From NCBI GenBank assembly GCA_963556255.1, contig OY744610.1, positions 13,520,088 through 13,584,087 of the forward strand: a DNA stretch of 64,000 nucleotides. Reading direction: 5' to 3'. Positions 23,040-35,204 of this stretch are shown here, in pieces. The notes below the pieces were generated by a model. It did no database searches. It was not told the origin of the DNA and worked only from the letters and a program-made list of their open reading frames with translations. This DNA comes from Allolobophora icterica. Lineage: Eukaryota; Annelida; Clitellata; Crassiclitellata; Lumbricidae. How positions within the stretch are numbered: the stretch's first letter is position 1; the number at the start of each line of letters is the position of its first letter. Position numbers and translations under genes: made by a program.

Positions 23040-23354
23040 CTGAATGCGACTTTGTCCTCTCAAGCGCTACCCAGAGGCGTAGCTAGCTTTTCATGGGCCC
23101 TGGTGCAGGGGGTCCCGTATGGGCCCCTGTTTGGCCCTACAAGTCCTGTACCCTTGCGTTCTCAACAATATTTCTGTGGACTCATGCTTATGTCATCCGC
23201 CACCTAGGCCTAATACCTAAACCAAGGTCTTAGGTCACTGTCATAAAATTGTGTTTACAATATTTCGCTATTATACAGAGATCCTAAATCAACCATCAAT
23301 ACCCAAAATTAGTTATTCCGTTCACTAACTTCGCTGTAAGCCTACTAGTACTAC

Positions 23355-23985
23355 CATGGGCGTCCGGAAGAGGGGCAAGGGAGTCCTTTGCCCTCCAGAA
23401 TTTTGCGCACGTTTTACAGAAATAAAATTCTTTGATTATTATGATTATTACAACAGTCCCAACTCAATTTTCAATGTAAAAAAAACAATTATTTACAGTG
23501 ACGCCGCCAGGCGCAACAAAATGGAGGCAAAGTCGCAAATATTTTTAAGACATAATACATTTCCAGTCATCTTTCATCATCATTTATGTGATAATGAAAA
23601 ATAAATGAGCATTACAAAGGCCTACCACTGCATAGACGAAAATTCGTAATAAAGTCTTAAACATTTACACTCATGCAGTGTCATTTTTTGCCGTCCAGAA
23701 GTTCTTAAGCCTTGATTATTTCACACATTTAGATTCAGATATTTAGATTTAGAGGCTCTCATTAGTGTAATTCATATTTCATTGTTTACTATTTAGCCTA
23801 AAAGGTAGACTCAGATGCGTCTATTGCGTCCGCGTGTCGGCGCCATTGATTATTTAGGTAAAGTCCTTGACCATTATATATTTTCTAAGCTGTCACGTGT
23901 TGTGTGTTCATGAATAGCTAGCTATTCAATGCAAAAACGTCATTTCCCACCACCACCCCTACGAAAATTCGTGCGGACGCCCATG
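23355..23985. mobile_element. 631-bp non-autonomous DNA transposon
   Basis: The 12-bp TIRs are catgggcgtccg and its complement. Perfect 8-bp TSDs agtactac lie at 23347-23354 and 23986-23993. It is inside the hAT element. No transposase. The TSD length fits hAT or P-type elements. Confidence 0.85.
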
Positions 23986-24147
23986 AGTACTACTGCTGTT
24001 TGTGTACGGCCTATAAACACTAAACAATGATATTTATATTTGAGCATGCAATACAACTCACTCACAGAAGCATGAATGGTGTAAGAATGAGACGGATAAA
24101 TCACAATGTTATAATTTCAGTCATTTCTCAATCGAATGTAACACGTG

Positions 24148-24405
24148 TCACGTTGCATACTTATTCACTATAGCCCTAGTACTTAAAACAATACCCGCAT
24201 TATATAGTTTTCTTTCTAGCCTTTTGTTCAGCAAAAAGTCAATCATCCTTGCTACGTTGCTTATCCTTGAACGCTCATTATCAATAGATAGCAGTGCACG
24301 ATCAGAAAGCCTTTCCTGCATGACTTGTGACATTGTGCTTCTCAAATAATTTCTGATGATTTTAAATTTTGAAAACGAGCGTTCCCATGATGCAAAGTAA
24401 GGGAG
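24148..24405 (-). pseudogene. hAT transposase C-terminal remnant
   Basis: On the minus strand the frame reads F-A-S-W-E-R-S-F-S-K-F-K-I-I-R-N-Y-L-R, then S-T-M-S-Q ... ALLSIDNE. This is the C-terminal (dimerisation) signature of hAT transposases of the kind found with ZMYM-type proteins. A stop lies just upstream and the rest of the transposase is missing. It supports the hAT assignment of the 23072-30910 element and gives its orientation. Confidence 0.75.
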
Positions 24406-24620
24406 TTATGCAAGTGTGTCGACTGTCGAAACACTCGAACATCACAACTACTAGATTTGTCACCAAATTAGATGGAATGTGAATTAGATTAGGCTAATTG
24501 TAAAAATAAACTTTCAACTGTGGTTATAAAAAATATCTGGTGTCTCTGTAGGCCCCTGGAGGTCGTGGGCCGGGTGCGTATTCGTAGACCATACAGTGCT
24601 ACGTCCTACAGGGCTATATC

Positions 24621-24648
24621 GACCAATAGGATACGACTGTTATAAATA
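24621..24648 (+). promoter_or_regulatory. CCAAT and TATA motifs inside the MULE TIR
   Basis: gaccaatagg (24621-24630) and tataaata (24641-24648) lie in the left TIR, 45-72 bp before the transposase ATG at 24693. The right TIR carries the same TATA motif and a ccaatgag variant, facing inward. Confidence 0.55.
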
Positions 24649-24692
24649 GCGTGACCTAGTTTCGGCTATCACCGATAATTATAGTTGACAAA

Positions 24693-27600
24693 ATGGCGAT
24701 CCAGGGCGCTCGTTTCGAATGGTTACCTGAAAACTTTCGCAATTACGTCGTTTATTACAACGCGAAAGACGATGGCGGTTTCCAGGCGACGGTGCGGACA
24801 AACGCGGCGGCTACGGACGATATGGCTAAGTGGCTGTGCGATTTTGAACTCCGTACGAAGACGAAGTGGCGGGTGCGATCAACCTTCCCTAGTGTACAGC
24901 GTCTGTCTTACCGCATTGACTACGTCTGCCAACACAGCTGCAAAGACGACGCAAAACGAGCTTCTAAGAACAGCAATTGTTCTGCAAAGCTCACTAAGAA
25001 GGTGCACTTAGTCACGAAGTGGACGAAGCAGAGTAATCGTCACGTCAAGGTAGGCCTTAATACATCAAAATATCAAATTGTTACCTCTGTGCTTAAATCC
25101 TTGCATTGGCTTCCTGTTCAGCAAAGAATAAGTTTCAAATTGGGGCTCATCCTTTATAAAACTTTGAATTCTGGCCAGCCACAATACTTAAATCAGTTCT
25201 TACTCCCCAGACAGATTATTCAACGAGGTCATCTGATTATCTTTGTCTGGTCATACCTAAATCCAGAACTCTCTTGGTGAACGAGCTTTTTCGGTTGCTG
25301 GACCTACTTTTTAAACTCTCTCCCTGTGTCTGTCCGCTCTGCTCAGTCGCTTCTGTCATTTCGTTCTCAACTTAAAACTTACCTCGTTAAATTGCTTATC
25401 CACCATAGGCTGCCTCTCTGTCTTACGGACTGATCTTCTGGATTTTGACCTGATTACGGCTTGGTTTGGTGTGCCATCAGTTTCTGCCTTGTGCATTAGA
25501 CACCGGTGCAATAGAAGTTACTAATTACATTACCTAAATTTAAGGTCTAATATTTTTAGTTACAGGAATGGACCATAAGACAAACTGATTAAATTTGTAA
25601 TACGAGGGTAACTAGTGTACCAGAATTAAAGCCCAGATTTAGAAGCTTTACCTCAGCGGTTCTCAACCTTTTTAGTGCTGCGACCCCTTTACAATATTTC
25701 CAAAGTTGTTGCGACCCCAACAATAAAATTATTTGGGTTACTCCCCTTCACCGCAGTTTATGATGCATTTCACTTCTCACCATTTTGATAATCCTTCAGC
25801 ATCATGCATAATAGCACAATAAATTATTAATCAGCAAAGTTATTTGTATTTTTTTGTAACAATTTTGTAAATGAAATATTTACTTGAAGCTTACTATTTA
25901 TTGTCTATGCGTACTGTACGTGCCTGTACAATTAAAAGAGTTAAAAATTTCGATGGCAGCTGCTAAATTTAAAGTTTGAAAAGTACTTAAGATTTAAGAA
26001 AACAAAGCTAAAGAAAAGTGACAATAAGCTCTACTATTTCACTTATAACTAAATGATGCAGTTTCGCAATCCAAAGAAGAGCATCAACGAGAAGGCTGCG
26101 CTTGCTTCTTTATCACCAGAAAAGACATTCTCTGGGCAGCCTTTGCAAGAGCACAACGCAGAAATCGTAATTACATAAAAAAATATATTAAATATTAAGA
26201 AACTACGCTGACAACTTTTTTTACAAATTTCTGAAGGTTCCAGCCGACCCCAGGCAAATCGTAAGGCGACCCCTGTGGGGGTCACGACCCACAGGTTGAG
26301 AACCGCTGCTTTACCTAAATCAAGACAAAGCGGTTCAATTTCATAAAAACCTGCAATGAATGTAACAATAGCTAGCTGTATAATCTGCACTTGAATGTGA
26401 TTAATTTTTTAGCGAATACTTTTGTAAATGCCAAGATCATGCGAATATGCCAACTTTACACAGAGTTACAGCCTTAAATGTGTCATTTTCATAAGTGGGC
26501 TGTCATTTTCATAAGTGGGCTATTATCAGAGTTGCACCATTTTACATTTTGTATATATCTGTGGTTCGATTTATGTTAGTAAATGAACAACTCAAAACGA
26601 TATGTTATCATAGGTCTATGCTTGTTTCTTCCAGTAGTTGTTAGGTTCTCTGGTTCTGTTGCAGGATGGGTTTCCAGGAGTCATTGAACTGAGAAATGTT
26701 CACAACCACTCACTGAAGACTGGCGCAGCCCTTCTGCATCTTCCGCCCACTGCTGAAAGTCGTCAGCAGTTTGAGGAGTACTTCGCCAATGGCATGGGCG
26801 TCTCTGAAGCTATGAAGTACCACACGAGTGTACTTGAGCTGAGGAGTGATGTGAGTGAGGCACTGTTGGCAGATGGTTCGGTCAACCCAAAGTACAGCAC
26901 AGTGCGCTGGTGGTATGACGAGTGGCGACGGTGCAACCTTAGACCACGGACTGGCCCTGCTGTATTGAAGGTTTGGGCTTTTCTTTGAACATTACATTCA
27001 GCTCTTTAGACTCCAGATAGGCTGCATGTTACAATAATTGTAATTGTAATTAGTAACTTGTAATGTGCCGGTGTCTAATGCAGAAGGCATGAGCCGATGG
27101 CGCACCAAAACCAAGCAGTAATCGGGTCAATATCAAGAAGATCAGTCCGTAAGACAGAGAGGCAGCTTATGGTGAATTAGCAATTCGGAAGAGGTGAGTT
27201 TTCACTTGAGGAAAAAATGGCGCTGCGACTGAACAGAGCAGGCACACAAGGGAGAGAGTTTCAAGAAGTAGCCCAATTTTAAACAAATTCTTTGTTGAAC
27301 AGGAAGCCAAGCAAAGATTTAAGCACAGGGGTTACATATTCATATTTGGATATATTGGATATGGGTCTAGCCAAAGAGTTCTGAACTCTGTGCAACTTCA
27401 GCATATTTGAGTTGTATTTGACTTGCTGATACCAGTAAAAAGCGAATTACAGTGATCAAGGCAACTGGAAATCAATGTGTTTGTCAGAGATACAATTTAC
27501 ATGGCCAGCGAGAGACACGGTGAATTGAAAACAATGTCTAGATTAGTCACTGTCTTTTGTACCTGTAGGTGTTGGACGAGAAGCTGGAGTCCTACAGAGA

Positions 27601-28321
27601 GCTCGGACATCGTGTTGCATTGCACAAAGATCCTCTGGCTGTTGTCATCGTGACGCCAATCATGCAACATGCCAACGCACTTCGAGAAGCATCACAAATC
27701 GCATTTGTTGACTCGACGGCCAGTTGTGACTGCGAAAATCAATCTCTGACATTTTTCTTGGCGCCATGTGCTGCTGGAGCTGTTCCACTTGGCATCCTAA
27801 GTACTACCAGCCAGTCAACTGCTGACTGCAATCTAGCCTTCTCTCTGTTCAAAGCAGTCACTGAGCCAGAGTGTTTCGGTGGCAAGGGTCAGGGTCAAGT
27901 TTCAGTGCAAGCACCACCTGAGGTTGCAGACGATGTCACCCCAAATGCCGACAGCAGCAGTTTCAGACTAGTATTTGAAAAGATGTGTCATTTCAATGAA
28001 TGCTTCCAGTCAACTCCTGCTGCAACAACAAAAATGTTGAAACGTCTGAACCACATCACGACAGCAACTCAGTGGGAAACATTCTTGCACACGCAAGGTG
28101 CTGGGGTGAGTTGTGTATACCGCAGTGGTTCAACCATACGTGTTCAGCCAACGGCACTTCGCCGTCGTCGACCTGCTGTCACACGAGGCAGCAGACGTAT
28201 TGCTGCAGGAAGGCCACCGCTGTTTGCACTTGAACGCTATCGTCAGAAGCGTCGACGTGGTGTTGGTCTGAACGTTGCATTGAACCAGCCCAATGCAAAA
28301 CAGCATGGGAAAGTGCACTGA
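24693..28321 (+). CDS. MULE transposase gene, three exons, internally deleted
   Basis: Exons are 24693-25049 (357 nt), 26665-26970 (306 nt) and 27569-28321 (753 nt). All junctions are phase 0 with AG acceptors and GT donors (gtaggc, gtttgg), giving 471 residues. Exon 1 ends in a Cys/His cluster (YVCQHSC ... NCSAKL) and exon 2 opens with a VHNHSL motif. Together they resemble the WRKY/GCM-type zinc finger common at MULE N-termini. Exon 3 has the first catalytic block (F-V-D-S-T ... PLGIL) and CFGGKGQ, but then jumps to a basic C-terminal tail. The region that should hold the second Asp and the Glu of the DDE triad is absent although the frame stays open. Introns are swollen by insertions. I infer it is catalytically dead but could still bind DNA. 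Confidence 0.75.
25052..25540 (+). mobile_element. LINE 3' fragment in MULE intron 1
   Basis: Reads L-K-S-L-H-W-L-P-V-Q-Q-R-I, a typical LINE ORF2 C-terminal signature, followed by frameshifted continuation and a 3' end around gacaccggtgcaatagaagtt. Lies immediately after the exon 1 donor. Confidence 0.75.
25654..26308. mobile_element. hAT-Charlie-type non-autonomous element
   Basis: The ends cagcggttctcaacc and its complement are the classic Charlie-type termini. Perfect 8-bp TSDs ctttacct lie at 25646-25653 and 26309-26316. It is 655 bp, AT-rich, without transposase, in MULE intron 1. Confidence 0.95.
27010..27350 (-). mobile_element. Antisense LINE 3' fragment in MULE intron 2
   Basis: Reverse orientation of the same LINE family as 25052-25540: it shares the complement of gacaccggtgca..., the attacttaattacaa-like 3' end and the gaagcca/ttggcttcct region. 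Confidence 0.65.
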
Positions 28322-30224
28322 AAACTTAACTGATGCTTTTTCATCTGGGTTTCAAATATGATAATACACTGAATTGTTCATAGCCACTTTGAATTTGTGC
28401 TATTCATGGTCACTTTCGATTGTTGGTGTTCATGGCCAGTTTGGAGTTATGTTGCTCTGGGTTTCTTTAGCTCTGTATTTTTCAGGGCACTTTTGACTTG
28501 TGTAGTTCTTGGCAGCTTTTGATATCGTTGCTCATTCTGAGAAATTTTTACTTCAGATGTCCTCTAGGCATAATTTAGCAGTTGCATTTTGTGTGAAATT
28601 TTAAATTTCTATGAATCAAAACTGAATTTAATGTGGGTGTGTTTATGAAGTTGAGTTCGATTTTGAAGTGCATAGGGTTACGTGGAGTTTCTTAAACCAC
28701 AGTGATTTATAATGAATCTAAGATCATATTGCTAGTTTTATGTTGAAGCAGTAGATTAACTTGTGAATTTTGTGCTTGGCATGAATTTAAGCTAACAGCG
28801 TAGAACTGTGTTTGAACAGGATAGTTTTCAATGGATCATGAGATAAAGGCTTGACAGGGAACAGGACAGCCTATTGTAGAATGATGGGTTGACTGTTATA
28901 AAACTCAATGTGATAAAACTTAATGGAATGGTCTTGAGCTTATGCTTCTGTACGATTCTTCAGATTCAGGCAAATTGTCGCTGAATAAATTGTTGTCTTA
29001 CTGAGTGATTATATTTCCGTGTGTTCCGTGTTTTGGTGTGCCCTGTGGTTGCTGGTTTAGTTGCGTATCACACGACTTGTTATGAAATTGAGGGGATCGA
29101 AATGCAGTATGTTGCAATTGATAAAAGCACGAGAAAAGATTTATTTATTTATTTGACATCTTGTTGTGTCGAGTGTCCAAGTTGAACCTTGCCTGAGAGG
29201 ATCTGCATGTAAGGATTTGGAATAAGTCACATGATTGCATAGCACAATCAGTCGACACTCGTACTTAGCACCGTCAATTCACGCCGTGTTGGGTGGTGGT
29301 GCTGTTCAAATTTAATTAAAAGAAATAAATTAATGGGGGTCACAGTTGTATCACTTTGATGTTGTCTTAGAGGTTGTCCCGTGTTTGAGACATTCGTCAG
29401 TGAACAGCACTAATTTTGTTATAGCTGCCGATTAAATATCTCCTTTTGGATGTATGTAAACTTGGCATGCTTTGTACCGCTTGTTTTTTCAAATTGTTGC
29501 CAGTAACTGCAGGACTTTTCAAGATTCTGATTCGGATGGCAACTGTAAAAGTTGCCTAAGTTTGATCAATAAAATGATGTGAAACAAATTCGTTTGACAG
29601 TGTTTGCAGATGTGTTTTTTGAGTAGAGGACTGTAGTGACCCGATGATACTTTATTGAACAGTGGTCTCTTAATGATTACCAACAAGTAAACTGAAGGCC
29701 TGAATTGTTCCACTAACAGAGTTGCCCAGTTCCAATGCATGAACTTAAACATCCCATTTGCACTATAATGACAGTGCCTTTGTTGGGTCGCTAACAAATG
29801 TGCAGATACAAACATGGAATAACTTATTTATGTAGCACCTTTTTTGGCCTCAGTTACACTGCATTATACGGTAGTCTTTCAGAGGTGGTCAAAAACATTG
29901 TTGCTTTCTAACATTATTTTGGCGATTCATTGTGTTTTTAAAATGCTTTAACATCTAAGAAGCAAAGGTTAGAGAACCAAGTAAAGGTGCCATATACCAT
30001 GTGGAACGTAGGGAGGTGCTATATTTCCTTTTCATAGTGCATCGGAAGTAACAACATCTCGTTCTCCACACGTGTATTAAAATACCTGAGCAATTATTAG
30101 CAGAGATAACCCATCCACATGCTAGTTCAATACGTATTATATAAGACTCCTTTTATATAACTGCTACACACATGACTTGTAGACACTACACACATGACTG
30201 CTTTGATGCGTAAACTTAAGCGAC
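28322..30224. other. MULE 3' noncoding region
   Basis: AT-rich, no convincing gene. The 98-codon minus frame at 29519-29815 shows no family features. Confidence 0.5.
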
Positions 30225-30537
30225 AAGGGTATCTGCCAACTGATGTATCTCCCAACTGATACTCCTCCATTTGACCTGTTGTGGTCTAAGGCTGATGATG
30301 CTCTCTTTACTGCAATCCTTAGGGACCCAGTGCATGTCCTCCATGATTTGCTCCCTCCTATACAATTTTCTGGATACTCTTCGGCCTAAATGATAAGAAA
30401 ACGCTTACTTACTTATTTATTTTATACTTTTTATTTCGATTTATTACTTCTATGTTTTACATTCAATACTTCTAGCTACAGTTCCATTGTGCGTTTGCTA
30501 ATGGTGTAATAAAGAATATACTTACTTATTTACTTCA
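30225..30537 (+). mobile_element. LINE ORF2 C-terminal fragment with tail
   Basis: The plus strand reads F-D-L-L-W-S-K-A-D-D-A-L-F-T-A-I-L-R, then P-V-H-V-L-H-D-L-L-P-P and Y-S. It closes with aataaagaatatacttact and TTAC/TTAT iterations. This is the same LINE family whose antisense copy gave rise to the 88-bp minisatellite. Confidence 0.7.
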
Positions 30538-30919
30538 TAAGTCTCGTGAATATCAGACTTAATTTCAATACTTTGACCAACATAAATTATCTTCTGTCAA
30601 GCGTGCATTGAATTACATGGACATATTCTCTGTAGCGTGCATTTCATTTCATGGTATTTGGATAATGTTAGCATCAATTAAAAAAATTCAAACCAGCGTG
30701 CTAGGGCGCCATTTTGTCTACAGTTTCTGCCAATGAGATATATGACATGCCCTTCTAGTGTTTATCTGTATACCTCAATCTAGGTCACGCTATTTATAGC
30801 AGTCGTATCTCATTGGTCGATATAGCCCTGTAGGACGTAGCACTGTATGGTCTACGAATACGCGGGCCGGGTGCCTTGCACCGCCTGCACTTATGATAGC
30901 TGAACCCCTGGCGCTACCG

Positions 30920-32370
30920 ATTGATGTTTTGTGCATTACAATGAAGCGCAATAGCTTAACATAATTGGATAGGATTGGCTTTGAGATGTGTCACGACTCT
31001 ACCCAGAGTCGGGTTGCAACAGGATCGGGCGAGATGATACCCTATCGGAAGCCACGTCAAGTCACCGACCAAACGATCGAACCTTCTCCCTCACATGCCT
31101 CCACGCTAATCGCCAGCGGACTAAACAAGAATAAACCTGTGACATCTGGCTGGACAACACACTTCAGCTGGCCTTTTGGAACAATGGTCTCGAAGACGTA
31201 TAGAGCTCGGAATTCACACGAAAAGGTAGAATGGAAGAAAAGGATATAAAATTAAAATTAGTGATTCAGAGAACAAAACTAGCAGTGAAACATAGCTTTT
31301 TTCTTTGTTTCAAATAGGATTAAACTACAATAATTCTAGATTAGATTCATTTAGAATAGATTCCGTGCTTTAAAATAATCATTTATATTTAAATAATCAT
31401 ACCAGTGAGTTCTTGAACCGTTCTCTTCAGAATTTTTATCTCGATTGACCAACTCTCTCTTTCTTTATCCATTTGAGCTATAAATAACAAGAAAATCATT
31501 TTCAGAATCCACGTTTCTAAATGCTGCCACTATTATGTTCTGAACTACACTGTGCACAAAATGATCCACAGGTTCACACCAAGGCAGTAAGCAAGAAAGT
31601 TCTTTTCGTGGCATCACTTTTTCACTTTCACATAACTCTTTTTTTACCGATTATTTAAGTTTTTTCACCTAACTTGTTCTTCTTTAAAACTTTGATAACC
31701 GTTTCTCTTACCAACTTGAAAGAACTCAATGGCATGCACTCTCTAAAAGTGTGGGCGGCAGCATTGTCCTCAGGATCCGCCCTTGAAATTATGGGTGACA
31801 ATTCCCTTTCAGTTGTCAAATTTAAAATATCGCAACATAAAATTTTTCACCAGCAAATAGAAATTTTAAAGGTCATGATGATTAACTGCAACGATGCTTT
31901 TCGGAGTTACTTGAAAGTCGTCATAGGGATCTGAAACAAGCAGTCGTCTTCAGTAAACAGCATGGTTCATCAATTAGTTATAAAGTATCATTGCTTGCGT
32001 ATAAGTTTTTTTCTGAGGGAAAACCACAACATTCGCAAATAAACATTATTTTCTAAGAATGTGTTTCCTTTCTTTGATTTGTGGTTTACACAAACATTAC
32101 GGTCAGCATCTCAGGGATAACTGATAGTCCCGCAGTTTCATACGACGACTAGACCACCTGTGCTCCCTCATGCGCTGAAACAGTCTTTCTAGAACAAACA
32201 TTCACTGAAAATGCCCTCCTTCTAAAGTTCAGAAGTGAGCACGACTATTATACGAAACAGTATCGATGACGCTGAGCAATTTTGAGTGAAGGATAATTGC
32301 TCTTGGTCCCGAGCGCTCTAACCAATCGACCACCGTGTCACATCCATACTCCTTGTAGCATTTAGCGTGG
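30920..32370. other. Noncoding, one doubtful short frame
   Basis: A 94-codon plus frame (30965-31249) has no ATG start and no recognisable domain. A possible gtagaa donor lies at 31227. The remainder is AT-rich without features. Confidence 0.4.
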
Positions 32371-32379
32371 GAACGGAGG

Positions 32380-33640
32380 CCGACACAGATTTCAACGACC
32401 CCTTCCGTTTCACGACTATTGGCAATGTCGCCTATCTGCCAGTGTCGCTCTTCTCTCTCTCCCCTCTGAAATCTATTCTTCGTACCCTTCTGTCTCTTTA
32501 CGATGTTTCTGCAGCCTTTGATATGGTCTCCCTCTTTGCTGGTTTCGATTATATTTGAACGAACCCACGTGATTATTTCGGGCGACTCTAGAAGAAAATG
32601 GATCCACATTAAGCTGGGCGTTCCTCAAGGCTCTGTATTTGGTCTTCTACTCTTTATTCTCTACACGGCTGACATTTCTTCTCTTTTCCCACTCTCAGGA
32701 GCTGCTGGGCACCTCTTTGCGGATGATGTGCAAGCATTTGTCCATGGGTCTCCTTTATCTCAATTGCACTCAGTTGACCATATTGAGTCTTTATCGAGGA
32801 CTCTCCATTCCTGTATGTCCTCAAATCGTCTCTCTTTTAATGCCTCCAAAACTCAGTTCATTTGGGTTGACTCCCTCAACAGTTGCTGAAGATAGATTTT
32901 CCCTCCTCTCGGAAATCTTTCCACACTACTCCTTTTCATCAAGTGCGCGTGACCTGGGTGTTACGCTTGATAGCTCTCTCTCTCCTTCCAAGATCACATC
33001 TCTATTATCTTCACACGTGTTTTCTACTTCCACTTCAGGCGTCTCAGGGCTGTTCGACGATCTGTCTCATCCTCTGTTTTCACCACGCTGGTCCGTGCTT
33101 TCATTTGCTCCCGAATCGACTACTGTAATTCGCTTCTTGTCGGTCTTCCTAAGGTCCATCTCATGCCTCTGCAGTCAGTCATAAATGCAGCTGCGAGATG
33201 AATAGCACGTCTGCCACGCTACTCGCGCATTTCGTCCTTCATGTTTGAGCAACTGCACTTGGCTTCTCTCTGCACATATTAAGTTCAAAATCCTCATTCT
33301 GGTGTCATAGGCAGAGTAGGGTCTTGCCTCTAAATATTTAATTGATGTAATTCACCGGCCTCTTTCAGTCTCCTCGCATCGTCCACTTCGCTCCTCTGAC
33401 AGATTTGATCTTGCAGTTCCTCATACTAGAACAGCTATGGCTCAATCCCGATCTTTTGCCTCAGTTGGTCCCTCTCTCTGGAATATACTGTCTCCTTCTA
33501 CTCGCTCTCAAATTTTAATAGGCAACCCCTCGTCTTCTTTTATTTTCCTCAAGACTTAATTCTTTTCTTTTGGCCTTGCGCACTAGGAGCGCCTCTGAAC
33601 GGTTCACCCTACTGGAGGCGTTTTATAAATGTTTAAATAA
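32380..33640 (+). mobile_element. Non-LTR retrotransposon remnant
   Basis: Frameshifted reverse transcriptase: YDVSAAFDMV, LGVPQGSVFGLLLFILYTAD, catalytic box LFADDV, then S-S-S-A-R-D-L-G-V-T-L-D-S-S-L-S and further C-terminal motifs in shifting frames. The tail is ggcgttttataaatg at about 33618-33632, then A-rich. Inactive. Confidence 0.85.
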
Positions 33641-34107
33641 AATACAATAATGCCATGAAAAGAGGCGGGCGGCACGTACCGGTGGATAATAAAGAGACTA
33701 AACCACTGCGAAAGTGCAGTTTTCAGGCAGGGATGGACATATACCAGAAATGTTCATCACTCATCTGAAACTATAACTGAGACTATAAACCCTTGGGTTT
33801 AATACTTACACCTTTCTGTTCCAAGACTATATCTCCTGGAATTGATGGAAGGAGGAGTCTCAGTTGACTCCAGGTAGAAATTCTTAGAGAGGCGAGACTT
33901 TATTTTGAGTGGAAAGCCTCGGAGTGTTTTATGAAAGAAGCAGATAACGGTGAATGAGTGATAAAACTAACAGAAAATCCTAAAATTTATTTTCGGAATC
34001 TACATGCATTGCATTCCAGTCTTTTGATTCTAGATGCGAACAAATTGAGGGGCTAAAACCAGAGCCCGAATCTACATGGAGGTGTATAGTGTATACACAC
34101 CCATACA

Positions 34108-34245
<138 letters not shown>

Positions 34246-34249
34246 TATA

Positions 34250-35200
34250 TCGTTAAATGGTCCCATCATATCAAGTTATAGGCTCGAACTAGGAGTATGA
34301 GTTTAAAAAGTTTTATATAGGCCTATAAACAAGATATTATATACAACAGTCTATCTTCGAAGTGTTCAACCAAACGTCCGTTACAGTCGAACAACTTGTA
34401 GACAACGAACACAACGTCTTCAACAGTTCAAGAATTGGATACAAAAGCCGTAACGGAAACAAAATCTCTTCTTCACCAGCCGAGGGTGAACTTAACATAC
34501 GCCTCAAAGAAATAGCATCGCTGTCGGCTTCAAAGGACACGAGGCAACGAGATTACTTAAATAGGAGTACCTTATGCGGTTCCCCTAGAAACCTCTAAAT
34601 ACAAACGGAGACTTGGAAGGCCACATGAATATCCTTAAGATCTCGTAAGTCGGAAGAAAAGAAAACGCCAAGCCACCGCGTACGAAGACGAGTCTTTAAA
34701 GTGTTGGTTTCATTTAGGCTAAAGTTCTAAGTTCTGATTCCAGCATAAAATTTATCCTGGAAAGCAGATACCTAATGCTATAATAAAGGCGTGGTAAATA
34801 ATGTTTTAATGTTAAAATGAGCCCCTGGGGCCAATTTTGCCTCCACTTACAGGGTGGTTTTTAAAGTTAAAACTTCACTTGTTGCATCTGGTTACTCAGA
34901 CCTACATATTACACATTTATTTTATAATAAATATCCCGCACGTTTAAGATGTTTTCAGAAATATTAATTTTCTCGTAAGGGACCAATTTTAGACCACGAT
35001 CTCATGAAAGACCTTTAAGATTGTGTTCAGTGGTTTCAGAATAGAAGCAGCGCAAATAACAAAATAATTGCTTTAAAGCCCCAAAACATTACATTACATA
35101 AGGTTGGTAGAAGGGCGAAGGCTTTAGAGACATTGGCAGTTTACTGTTAAGATTGCATCCCATGACTTCTAAGCACAGCGATCATAAAAGATGTAGTAGT
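34250..35200. other. Noncoding
   Basis: No convincing gene or repeat; short overlapping frames only. Confidence 0.4.
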
Positions 35201-35204
35201 TACT

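Larger units (their letters stand above)
24576..30863 (+). mobile_element. Mutator-like element (MULE), 6.3 kb
   Basis: TIRs of about 84 bp (24576-24659 and the complement of about 30780-30863) differ at only a few positions and start gcgtattcgtagacc. Perfect 9-bp TSDs gggccgggt lie at 24567-24575 and 30864-30872. Nine-base TSDs and long TIRs are Mutator hallmarks, and the internal gene agrees. Later insertions inside it are two LINE fragments, a hAT-Charlie-type element and a LINE tail. Confidence 0.92.
23072..30910 (-). mobile_element. hAT element hosting other transposons
   Basis: Starts cagaggcgtagctag and ends ...cccctg, with only a few terminal bases complementary. Perfect 8-bp TSDs gcgctacc lie at 23064-23071 and 30911-30918. 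It carries a minus-strand hAT transposase C-terminal remnant. Removing the Mutator-like insert leaves about 1.54 kb. It sits about 30 bp past the LINE tail. Confidence 0.8.

Noticed and set aside
30965..31249. 94-codon ORF with a possible donor
   Set aside because: No ATG start, no domain, weak splice context; not enough to call an exon.
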